This document shows positions 57,452 to 64,000 of a DNA stretch of 64,000 nt, in pieces. The DNA is from Streptomyces sp. ITFR-16. Lineage in GTDB: Bacteria > Actinomycetota > Actinomycetes > Streptomycetales > Streptomycetaceae. Numbering within the stretch: position 1 is the stretch's first letter; the number at the start of each line of letters is the position of its first letter. The stretch spans positions 3,472,001-3,536,000 of the forward strand of contig NZ_CP134609.1 in assembly GCF_031844705.1 (NCBI RefSeq). Reading direction: 5' to 3'. Both the position numbers and the translations under genes were made by a program. The notes beneath the pieces were generated by a model that searched no databases, was not told the DNA's origin, and saw only the letters and a program-made list of their open reading frames with translations.

Positions 57452-60100
57452 TCAGCCCGCCGTGCACGCCCTCCCGTTCAGCTTGACCGTTCCCGGGTCG
57501 GCCGCCGGGCCCGAGACACTGCTGTTGAACCCGAAGTCGACCGAGGCGCCCGGCGCCAGCGTGCGGTTCCAGGACAGCGGCGCGGCCGTCACCGTGCGTC
57601 CGTACTGGGCGAGTTCGGCGCTCCAGGTGTGGCCGAGCCGCTGGTCACCGGGGAGCAGCCAGGTCAGGGACCAGGGGGCGACCGCCTCGGTGCCGGTGTT
57701 CTTCACCGTGACCGTGGTCGTCGAGCCGGTGTTCCAGGGGTGCGAGGCGTACGTGACGCGGCAGGTGCGCGCCGGGCCCGCGCCGTCCCCGGCGTCGTCC
57801 AGATAGGAGGCGACGAAGGCCAGCGGGGCGTTCCAGTTGATGGCGACCTCGTTGGTGGCGTACGAGCCGTTGTCGTCGAGGTAGCACATGGCGGCCGCGC
57901 AGCCCGTGAGCTTCGCCGCGGCCTCCGGGTCGCCGGAGGTGGGGGCGGTGAGGTTGGGCCCGCCCGCGAGGGAGCCGGGCGGCGGGTGCGGCAGGGCGGG
58001 GTCGCTCTGGTGGGCCCAGACCCGGTGGTGCTGGTTCTCCGAGGCGCGCTCGCCGTAGCCGGTGACATAGGACTGGTTGAGCGGGTTGCGGCCGAAGAGG
58101 TAGTCGGCGCCGCGCAGCACCGCGTCGCGGTACTCGGCCTTCCCGGTGAGGTCGGCGGCGGTGGCCAGCACGATCATGTTGTTGAGCACCTGGCTGTTGG
58201 AGCCCCAGACGTAGTTCTGGCCGGCCGGGGCGTACGGCACGCCGTACAGCTGGTCCTCGGTCTGCCGCGCGTAGCGGCCGGCGGCCGCGGTCACCACGGA
58301 GCGGACCCGGGCCAGTTCGGCGGCGGGCAGGCCGTTGGGCACGGTGGCCAGGGTCAGCACGCCGAGTCCGGCGGTCTCGCCCCACCACATGCCGCCGTCG
58401 GCCGGGAAGACCGCGTCAGTGTCGCCGTGCAGCGGGGAGGCGAGGAGCGCCTGCCGGTAGGTGTCCTGGCCGGTGGTGGTGAAGAGTTCGGCGGCGGCCC
58501 AGTAGAACTCGTCGGTGACGTCGCTGTCCTCGTAGGTCCCGCCGCCCGTGCCGTCGGCGGGGTCGGCGAGCACGTCCGGGTGGGCCTTCGCCGCGGTCCA
58601 CGCCGTCTCGGCGGCCGTACGGCAGCGGGCGGCGAAGTCCGCGTCGTACGGGGCGAACAGCCGGGCGCACTGGGCAGCGGCCGCGGCCAGGTTGAGCGTG
58701 GCGGCGGTGGTCGGCGGGTGCAGTTCGCGCTGCTGCGGGTCGAGGTGGGGCATCATCGGCAGGCCGGTCCACTGGGCGTCGTGCACCTTGTGGTGGACCA
58801 TGCCGGCCAGCGGCTTCCCGGCCGGGACCTGCATGCGCATCATGAAGTCGAGCTCCCAGCGCGCCTCGTCGAGGATGTCCGGGACGCCGTTGCCGCGCTC
58901 GGGCACCCGCAGCGCCCCGTCACCGAGTTCGGCGGACTCCGCCCCGTCGGCCGTGAGCGTCCGCTCGTAGGTGTCCATCAGTTCGGCCACCGCGATGCCG
59001 CCGTTGACCACGTACTTGCCCTGGTCGCCGGCGTCGTACCAGCCGCCCCGCACATCGAGCCGGTAGTCGCAGACGCCCGGTTGGCACGGCACGTCCGTGT
59101 CGCCCTTGTTGGGTGCGACGCCGAGGTGCCCGGCGGGGCGCGCGTACTGCTCGCCGGCCAGGTCCGCGTCGATCGCGATGCCGCTGCGGTTCTGGTAGAA
59201 GTACGCCAGCGAGTCGCCGCGCAGGGTGTCGTACAGGTCGGCGCGGATCGAGAAGGGCTCGCTGACCTGCCCGTCCGCCTCGACGGTGTAGCCGTCCCCG
59301 GTGGCGGTGACGGCGCTGAAGTCGAAGGTGTGCACGTTCTGCCGCGAGGTCGGGTCCACGCCGCCCGGGACGGTGGTGCCGGTAGCGGCGGCCGATCCGT
59401 CGGCCGCCCTGAGGGTCCACGGCAGCGGGGTGGTCGCGTCGGTGACCAGGGTGCCGGTCTTGGGCCCCTGCGGGAGGTAGCCGACCTGGTTGACACGGAC
59501 GGGCGAGCCGGTGTCGGGCTCGTGGACGGGCGGCTCGGCGCCGCCGCGCAGGGAGACGTCGTCGAGGCAGAAGGTCGTCGCCCGGTCGCCGCCGCCGATC
59601 TGGAAGGCGAGCTGGGCGGCGTCGCGGTCGGTGGTCGCGGTGAAGACATGGGTGACGGGGACCGCGTCCGTGCCGATCCGGTCGGTGGCGGAGAGGTCGC
59701 TCGTGTACGGATCGGTGGCCATCTGCACATTGGTGTGGATGGAGAGCGGGACGGTGGAGGTCGCGGTGTAGGTGAGCGTGTACGTCTCCCCGGCGACGAG
59801 CGGGATGTCGTTCTGGCCGACGATCACGTCCCACGGGTCGGCGGTCCCCGCCGGTGCGTCGGTGCAGAGGCGGCCGTCCGTGACGGCGGCGGAGGCGTTG
59901 GCGGTCCACCACCAGGGGGCCGTCCCGGCGGAGAAGTCGCCGTTGGTGATCTGCTCCGGGGCGGGCGCGGGTTCGTCGTCGGCCGCGGCCGCGGGCGCGG
60001 TGAGGGCGCCGCCGAGGAGCGCGGCCAGGGCCAGCGCCCCGGACACACGGCGCCGGACGCGGGCACGGCCGGTGGGGGACGGGGGCGAAGAGGCGTTCAC
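57452..60100 (-). CDS. Secreted modular GH9 cellulase (CBM4/9-like, Ig-like, GH9, CBM2)
   Basis: An 882-aa secreted glycoside hydrolase. Order: signal peptide (about 1-38, ending APAAAADD); a CBM4/9-like carbohydrate module (ITNGDFSAG...TTFCLDDVSL, to about 180); an Ig-like domain (VRVNQVGYLPQGPKTG); the GH9 catalytic domain with GGWYDAGDQGKYVVNGG (catalytic Asp), the histidine-bearing NPLNQSYVTGYGE, and NEVAINWNAPL (acid Glu); and a C-terminal CBM2 (CRVTYASHPWNTGSTTTVTV...LNGRACTAG). It hydrolyses cellulose outside the cell. GTG 60100 follows GAAAGG. Two CebR boxes lie upstream. Confidence 0.95.
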   Translation of the reverse strand: MNASSPPSPTGRARVRRRVSGALALAALLGGALTAPAAAADDEPAPAPEQITNGDFSAGTAPWWWTANASAAVTDGRLCTDAPAGTADPWDVIVGQNDIPLVAGETYTLTYTATSTVPLSIHTNVQMATDPYTSDLSATDRIGTDAVPVTHVFTATTDRDAAQLAFQIGGGDRATTFCLDDVSLRGGAEPPVHEPDTGSPVRVNQVGYLPQGPKTGTLVTDATTPLPWTLRAADGSAAATGTTVPGGVDPTSRQNVHTFDFSAVTATGDGYTVEADGQVSEPFSIRADLYDTLRGDSLAYFYQNRSGIAIDADLAGEQYARPAGHLGVAPNKGDTDVPCQPGVCDYRLDVRGGWYDAGDQGKYVVNGGIAVAELMDTYERTLTADGAESAELGDGALRVPERGNGVPDILDEARWELDFMMRMQVPAGKPLAGMVHHKVHDAQWTGLPMMPHLDPQQRELHPPTTAATLNLAAAAAQCARLFAPYDADFAARCRTAAETAWTAAKAHPDVLADPADGTGGGTYEDSDVTDEFYWAAAELFTTTGQDTYRQALLASPLHGDTDAVFPADGGMWWGETAGLGVLTLATVPNGLPAAELARVRSVVTAAAGRYARQTEDQLYGVPYAPAGQNYVWGSNSQVLNNMIVLATAADLTGKAEYRDAVLRGADYLFGRNPLNQSYVTGYGERASENQHHRVWAHQSDPALPHPPPGSLAGGPNLTAPTSGDPEAAAKLTGCAAAMCYLDDNGSYATNEVAINWNAPLAFVASYLDDAGDGAGPARTCRVTYASHPWNTGSTTTVTVKNTGTEAVAPWSLTWLLPGDQRLGHTWSAELAQYGRTVTAAPLSWNRTLAPGASVDFGFNSSVSGPAADPGTVKLNGRACTAG

Positions 60101-60137
60101 CGGGGGCCTTTCGGTTGGGGGCGGCGGCGTGCGGGTG

Positions 60138-60151
60138 CGGGAGCGCTCCCA
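60138..60151. promoter_or_regulatory. CebR box 1
   Basis: CGGGAGCGCTCCCA, one base from the CebR consensus TGGGAGCGCTCCCA. It lies 38 bp upstream of the cellulase start. Confidence 0.85.
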
Positions 60152-60181
60152 TTTCTGGGATCGATAAATGGGGAGGCAATG

Positions 60182-60195
60182 TGGGAGCGTTCCCA
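60182..60195. promoter_or_regulatory. CebR box 2
   Basis: TGGGAGCGTTCCCA, one base from the CebR consensus, 30 bp upstream of box 1. Binding of the cello-oligosaccharide-responsive repressor to both is likely. Confidence 0.85.
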
Positions 60196-60313
60196 CGCCG
60201 TTGGGTCATTGTGGGGGGCGGGGCGATTGTTGCGCCAGGGCCATGACAAGACAGAGTGGGGCGGCGAGGGGTGCGCCCGGGGCGGGACCGCCCCTCCCCG
60301 CCCCTCCCCGCAA

Positions 60314-60330
60314 CCGGGGCTCCGCCCCGG
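60314..60330. repeat. GGGGCTCCGCCCC hairpin element
   Basis: CCGGGGC-TCC-GCCCCGG, 7-bp stem and 3-nt loop, with GACCCCGCGCCTCGAACGCC after it. This string is, from memory, a frequent intergenic element in Streptomyces; it lies in the 329-bp gap 60101-60429. Confidence 0.5.
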
Positions 60331-60397
60331 ACCCCGCGCCTCGAACGCCGGCGGGGCCGAGTGGTTCCGAGCCCTCCGGGGATCGAGGAGCGGGGGT

Positions 60398-60416
60398 TCG
60401 GGGGCAGCACCCCCGA
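60398..60416 (-). terminator. Terminator of cutC
   Basis: TCGGGGG-CAGCA-CCCCCGA, 7-bp perfect stem, 13 bp downstream of the cutC stop. Confidence 0.65.
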
Positions 60417-60429
60417 GGCGCTTCCCGCC

Positions 60430-61119
60430 CTACGCGTCGAGCGTGTCCCGCCACTTGCCTACCGCCGCCGCGTCCACCGGACCGGACCAGCCGTGCGGAC
60501 GCGCGGCGCCGCCGATGTGCACGGCGTCGATGCCCGCGTCCAGCAGCTCCGGCAGGTGCTCCAGGCACAGGCCGCCGCCCACCAGGATCTGCGGCTCGTA
60601 GCCCGGCTCGCCCCGGCGGGCCGCCTCGACCACCAGCGTGGGGATGCCCTCGTCCACACCGGCGGCCGAACCGGCGGTGAGATACGTGTCCAGGCCCGGC
60701 AGGTCCGCGAGGGACTTGCGCAGGGCGTCCCGGTCGGCGGCGCGGTCGATCGCGCGGTGGAACGTCCAGCGGCAGCCGCCCAGCTCGGCGACGATCCGCT
60801 CGACCGCGACCAGGTCGGGATTGCCGTCCTCGTCCAGGAAACCGAGCACGAACTCGTCCGCCCCCTCGGCGCGCAGCTCGCGCGCCTTGCGTACGAGGAC
60901 GTCGACGTCGCCGGCCGCGAAGCCGTCGGCGACTCTGAGCATCACGCGCAGCGGGATGTCCACCGCGGCACGGATCGCCGCGAAGGTCGCACAGGACGGG
61001 GTGAGGCCGTCCGCCGCCATGTCGGTGACCAGCTCAAGCCGGTCCGCACCACCCGCCTGGGCCGCGACCGCGTCCTCCGCGTCGAGAGCGATCACCTCCA
61101 GGACTGCACGGTTGCTCAT
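60430..61119 (-). CDS. cutC: CutC family protein
   Basis: A 229-aa TIM-barrel protein of the CutC family, historically linked to copper tolerance; the biochemical role is uncertain. Family segments are LEVIALDAEDAVAAQAGGADRLELVTDMAADGLTPS, VMLRVADGFAAGDVDVL, FVLGFLDEDGNPD, TFHRAIDRA, and ILVGGGLCLEHLPELLDAGIDAVHIGG. It is divergent from a copper ATPase, which fits the copper link. A DasR-like site lies 28 bp upstream, suggesting control by aminosugar signals as well. Confidence 0.9.
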   Translation of the reverse strand: MSNRAVLEVIALDAEDAVAAQAGGADRLELVTDMAADGLTPSCATFAAIRAAVDIPLRVMLRVADGFAAGDVDVLVRKARELRAEGADEFVLGFLDEDGNPDLVAVERIVAELGGCRWTFHRAIDRAADRDALRKSLADLPGLDTYLTAGSAAGVDEGIPTLVVEAARRGEPGYEPQILVGGGLCLEHLPELLDAGIDAVHIGGAARPHGWSGPVDAAAVGKWRDTLDA

Positions 61120-61146
61120 GGGATCCCAATCCTCCAGGAAGCAGCT

Positions 61147-61162
61147 ATAGGTCTAGTCCAAT
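61147..61162. promoter_or_regulatory. DasR-responsive-element-like site upstream of cutC
   Basis: ATAGGTCTAGTCCAAT matches the 16-bp dre consensus ASTGGTCTAGACCAST at 12 positions, with the GGTCTAG core intact. It is placed at the cutC promoter. Confidence 0.55.
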
Positions 61163-61291
61163 GACCAGCCTACGGGTCGGTAGGCCGGGCGCGCAGCCTC
61201 ACCGTGAACGTGAAGATACGCGAGGTCAAACGCACGGCAGGCAACCGGACGCGCCCCGCCCGCACCGCCGCAGCGGATCACCCTTGCTTCT

Positions 61292-61345
61292 GGATAGGGG
61301 GTGGGGGTATACCTGGGGGAGGAGAAGATACCCCCTGGGGGTATC
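61292..61345. promoter_or_regulatory. CsoR-type operator region of copA
   Basis: GATACCCCCTGGGGGTATC (61327-61345) is a perfect palindrome with 9-bp arms, of the G-tract form bound by CsoR copper repressors. A second related stretch GGATAGGGGGTGGGGGTATA begins at 61292, overlapping the probable promoter. Both lie within 90 bp of the copA start. Confidence 0.75.
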
Positions 61346-61381
61346 AAGGCTCACCGTCCGTCCCGTCCATGAGGAGGCCCC

Positions 61382-63655
61382 GTGTCCACGCACACCACTG
61401 CCACCGCCGGTACCGGCACCGCAGAGGTCGAGCTCGCCATCGGCGGCATGACCTGTGCCTCGTGCGCGGCCAGGATCGAGAAGAAGCTCAACCGGATGGA
61501 CGGGGTCGAGGCCACCGTCAACTACGCCACCGAGAAGGCCCGGGTCAGCTTCCGGGACGAGGACGTCTCCGTACGGGATCTGATCGCCACGGTCGAGAGG
61601 ACCGGCTACACCGCGCACGAGCCCGCTCCCCCGGTCCGTGACCACGACGAGGCCGCGACGGGCCCGGCGGAGGCGGACGAGCTGCTGCCGCTGCGGCAGC
61701 GGCTGCTCACCGCGGTCGTGCTGGCGGTGCCGGTGATCGCGATGGCGATGATCCCCGCGCTCCAGTTCGACAACTGGCAGTGGCTCTCCCTCACCCTCGC
61801 GGCCCCCGTCGTCACCTACGCCGCCTGGCCCTTCCACCGGGCCGCGTGGACCAACGCGCGGCACGGCGCGGCCACGATGGACACGCTGATCTCGCTCGGC
61901 ACCTCCGCCGCGTTCCTCTGGTCGGTGTGGGCGCTGTTCTTCGGCACCGCCGGGATGACCGGCATGACCCACCCCTTCGAGCTGACCGTCGGGCGCGGCG
62001 ACGGCGCCGGGAGCATCTATCTCGAAGTGGCCGCCGGGGTCACCGCCTTCATCCTCGCCGGGCGCTATTTCGAGGCCCGCTCCAAGCGGAAGGCGGGCGC
62101 CGCGCTGAAGGCGCTGCTGGAGCTCGGCGCGAAGGAGGTCACCGTCCTGCGCGAGGGGCGCGAGACGACCGTGGACACGGCGGACCTGCGGACCGGGGAC
62201 CGGTTCCTGGTGCGGCCGGGCGAGAAGATCGCCACGGACGGGCTCGTCGTCGAGGGCAGCTCGGCGGTGGACGCGTCCATGCTCACCGGCGAGTCCGTTC
62301 CGGTGGAGGTCGGCGTCGGCGACCCGGTGACCGGCGCCACGCTCAACGCGGGCGGCCGGCTCGTCGTCGAGGCGACCCGCGTCGGCGCCGACACCCAGCT
62401 CGCCAGGATGGCGAAGCTGGTCGAGGACGCGCAGAACGGCAAGGCGGCGGCGCAGCGGCTGGCGGACCGGATCTCGGCGGTGTTCGTCCCCGTCGTGATC
62501 GCGCTGGCGCTCGGCACGCTGGGCTTCTGGCTGGCCGACGGGGCGGGCCCGACGGCGGCGTTCACGGCGGCCGTCGCCGTCCTGATCATCGCCTGCCCCT
62601 GCGCCCTCGGACTCGCCACCCCGACCGCCCTCATGGTCGGCACAGGACGCGGCGCCCAGCTCGGCATCCTCATCAAGGGCCCCGAAGTCCTGGAGACCAC
62701 CCGCCGCATCGACACCATCGTGCTGGACAAGACCGGCACCGTCACCACCGGCCGCATGACCCTCCAGACCATCCACACCACACCCGGCACCACCGAACAC
62801 GACACACTCCGCCTCGCCGGCGCCCTCGAACACGCCTCCGAACACCCCATCGCCCAAGCCATCGCCACCGCAGCCACCGACCTCACCGGCACCCCCCACC
62901 CCACCCCCGAGGACTTCACCAACATCCCCGGGCTCGGCGTCCAGGGCATCGTCGACGGGCATGCCGTGCTCGTCGGGCGGGAACAGCTGCTGGCCGAGTG
63001 GGAGATACGTCTCCCGGCCGAACTGGCCCGCCGCAAGGCCGAGGCGGAGGCCGCGGGCCGGACGGCGATCGCGGTGGCCTGGGACGGCGAGGCGCGCGCG
63101 GTGCTGGAGGTGGCCGACGCGGTGAAGGACACGAGCGCCGAGGCGATCGTGCGGCTGCGCGCCCTCGGGCTGACCCCGATCCTGCTGACCGGCGACAACC
63201 GGGCGGTGGCCGAGTCGGTCGCGGCCGAGGTCGGCATCGACGAGGTGTACGCGGAGGTCATGCCGCAGGACAAGGTGGACGTCGTCAAGCGGCTCCAGGG
63301 CCGGGGCCGTTCGGTGGCGATGGTCGGCGACGGGGTGAACGACGCGGCCGCCCTCGCCCAGGCCGATCTGGGGCTGGCGATGGGCACGGGGACGGACGCG
63401 GCGATCGAGGCCGGTGACCTGACCCTGGTGCGCGGGGACCTGCGGGCGGCGGCGGACGCGATCCGGCTGGCGCGCAGGACCCTGGGCACCATCCGCACCA
63501 ACCTGTTCTGGGCCTTCGCCTACAACGTGGCCGCCCTGCCGCTGGCGGCTGCGGGGCTGCTGAACCCGATGATCGCGGGGGCGGCGATGGCGTTCTCGTC
63601 GGTGTTCGTGGTCGGCAACTCGCTGCGGCTGCGCGGGTTCCGGGCCGGGGTGTAG
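61382..63655 (+). CDS. copA: Copper-exporting P1B-type ATPase
   Basis: A 757-aa pump. One N-terminal HMA domain with [16 protein letters not shown]; actuator [11 protein letters not shown]; transmembrane [19 protein letters not shown] with the CPC motif; phosphorylation [11 protein letters not shown]; the HP dipeptide in [11 protein letters not shown]; hinge [33 protein letters not shown]; and helix-8 [18 protein letters not shown] plus [12 protein letters not shown] predicts Cu(I). GTG start with GAGGAGG 4 nt upstream. No copZ or csoR gene is adjacent. Codon usage changes to C/A-rich around 62600-62930, suggesting a mosaic segment. Confidence 0.93.
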   Translation: MSTHTTATAGTGTAEVELAIGGMTCASCAARIEKKLNRMDGVEATVNYATEKARVSFRDEDVSVRDLIATVERTGYTAHEPAPPVRDHDEAATGPAEADELLPLRQRLLTAVVLAVPVIAMAMIPALQFDNWQWLSLTLAAPVVTYAAWPFHRAAWTNARHGAATMDTLISLGTSAAFLWSVWALFFGTAGMTGMTHPFELTVGRGDGAGSIYLEVAAGVTAFILAGRYFEARSKRKAGAALKALLELGAKEVTVLREGRETTVDTADLRTGDRFLVRPGEKIATDGLVVEGSSAVDASMLTGESVPVEVGVGDPVTGATLNAGGRLVVEATRVGADTQLARMAKLVEDAQNGKAAAQRLADRISAVFVPVVIALALGTLGFWLADGAGPTAAFTAAVAVLIIACPCALGLATPTALMVGTGRGAQLGILIKGPEVLETTRRIDTIVLDKTGTVTTGRMTLQTIHTTPGTTEHDTLRLAGALEHASEHPIAQAIATAATDLTGTPHPTPEDFTNIPGLGVQGIVDGHAVLVGREQLLAEWEIRLPAELARRKAEAEAAGRTAIAVAWDGEARAVLEVADAVKDTSAEAIVRLRALGLTPILLTGDNRAVAESVAAEVGIDEVYAEVMPQDKVDVVKRLQGRGRSVAMVGDGVNDAAALAQADLGLAMGTGTDAAIEAGDLTLVRGDLRAAADAIRLARRTLGTIRTNLFWAFAYNVAALPLAAAGLLNPMIAGAAMAFSSVFVVGNSLRLRGFRAGV

Positions 63656-63672
63656 GCCGGATCAGCCCCAGG

Positions 63673-63700
63673 GAGCGCCCCGCCCTCGGGCGAGGCGCTC
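63673..63700 (+). terminator. Terminator after copA
   Basis: GAGCGCC (63673-63679) pairs with GGCGCTC (63694-63700); inside, GCCC pairs with GGGC. It begins 17 bp after the copA stop. Confidence 0.65.
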
Positions 63701-63748
63701 TTCGAGCGCGGCGGCCCCGTTGTCAGTGCCCGCGCCTACGCTGCCGTC

Positions 63749-64000
63749 ATGAGCGACTTGCTGTACGACGCGTTTCCCGGGCACGAGGTGAGTCTCGTGT
63801 TCGCCCGGGGCCTGCCCCTGTCCGCACTCACCTCGGGCCTGCGCGGGATGAACCGCGAGCCGCTTGCCGAGGGCGAGGCGGGCGGCTGGGTGTGGGCGGT
63901 GCACGACATGGTGAACGACGAGCTGGAGGACTGGGAGAACGTCGACTACCCGCAGGTCTGCCCGCAGGGCGCCGAGGTCGTGGTGTTCGTGACCGAGCCG
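63749..64000 (+). CDS. Hypothetical protein (partial, runs off the window)
   Basis: Eighty-four codons from ATG 63749 to the window edge without a stop: MSDLLYDAFPGHEVSLVFAR then GLPLSALTSGLRGMNREPLA and on to VWAVHDMVNDELEDWENVDY. It is acidic with no membrane segment or motif I recognise in the visible part. Third-position GC is consistent with coding. The rest lies to the right. Confidence 0.65.
   Translation, partial: MSDLLYDAFPGHEVSLVFARGLPLSALTSGLRGMNREPLAEGEAGGWVWAVHDMVNDELEDWENVDYPQVCPQGAEVVVFVTEP

Noticed and set aside
57437..60601. 1054-codon plus-strand open frame
   Set aside because: Antisense to the GH9 cellulase, whose signal peptide, modules and catalytic motifs are clear; the shadow has no recognisable fold.

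Overview
This window comes from a Streptomyces-type actinomycete chromosome. The evidence is very high GC with strong third-position bias, GTG and TTG starts, many ATGA/GTGA stop-start overlaps, a conservon with paired P450s, a whiJ-type XRE/DUF397 locus, futalosine-pathway menaquinone genes, a HelD-type RNA polymerase-associated helicase, rare TTA codons confined to one accessory gene, and operator matches for Streptomyces regulators (CebR, DasR, CsoR, iron box). No rRNA, tRNA, CRISPR array, insertion sequence or prophage was recognised.

Layout. 1-3.2 kb is the distal part of a conservon: DUF742 tail, Ras-like GTPase, a CYP157-like P450 without the ExxR arginine, and a CYP154-like P450, all overlapping by a few bases. 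3.3-10.1 kb holds serC and small metabolic or export genes, including a MarR regulator divergent from a paired SMR exporter with two matching operator copies. 10.1-12.8 kb is an island of visibly lower GC with two genes I cannot name. One is a two-domain protein (Mom/GNAT-like plus transglutaminase/papain-like Cys-His-Asp) with three in-frame TTA codons, so probably under bldA control. The other is a protein with a hydrophobic C terminus. This is the best candidate for an undescribed system. 13-17 kb is regulators, including the XRE/DUF397 pair.

17-31 kb alternates enzymes with their regulators (tandem carboxymuconolactone decarboxylase fusion, hemC, LysR/SDR, LuxR-like/aldo-keto reductase, proline iminopeptidase, MarR/MFS, purine permease). 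Several divergent promoters carry clean palindromes. 31-43 kb is conserved housekeeping: a P-type ATPase, a very large GHKL ATPase, DUF3027, MFS, DUF2771 lipoprotein, mqnB-mqnD and a cold-shock-domain protein. 44-48.5 kb is a complete ferric-siderophore ABC importer operon. 48.5-48.8 kb has a 16-bp minisatellite, a dispersed repeat and a large imperfect inverted repeat back to back. 49-57.4 kb is a nucleic-acid helicase block (XPB-associated protein, XPB helicase, HelD). 57.4-60.2 kb is a secreted modular GH9 cellulase behind two CebR boxes. 60.4-63.7 kb is cutC and a copper-exporting ATPase behind a CsoR-type palindrome.

Recurring themes: a TANNNT box lies 6-8 nt before the start codon of at least nine genes, as expected for leaderless mRNAs. 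Regulator-target pairs often have a recognisable operator between them. A family of about 25-37 bp dispersed repeats sits in the larger intergenic gaps. All functional calls are from motif recognition by eye; no alignment or database search was run.
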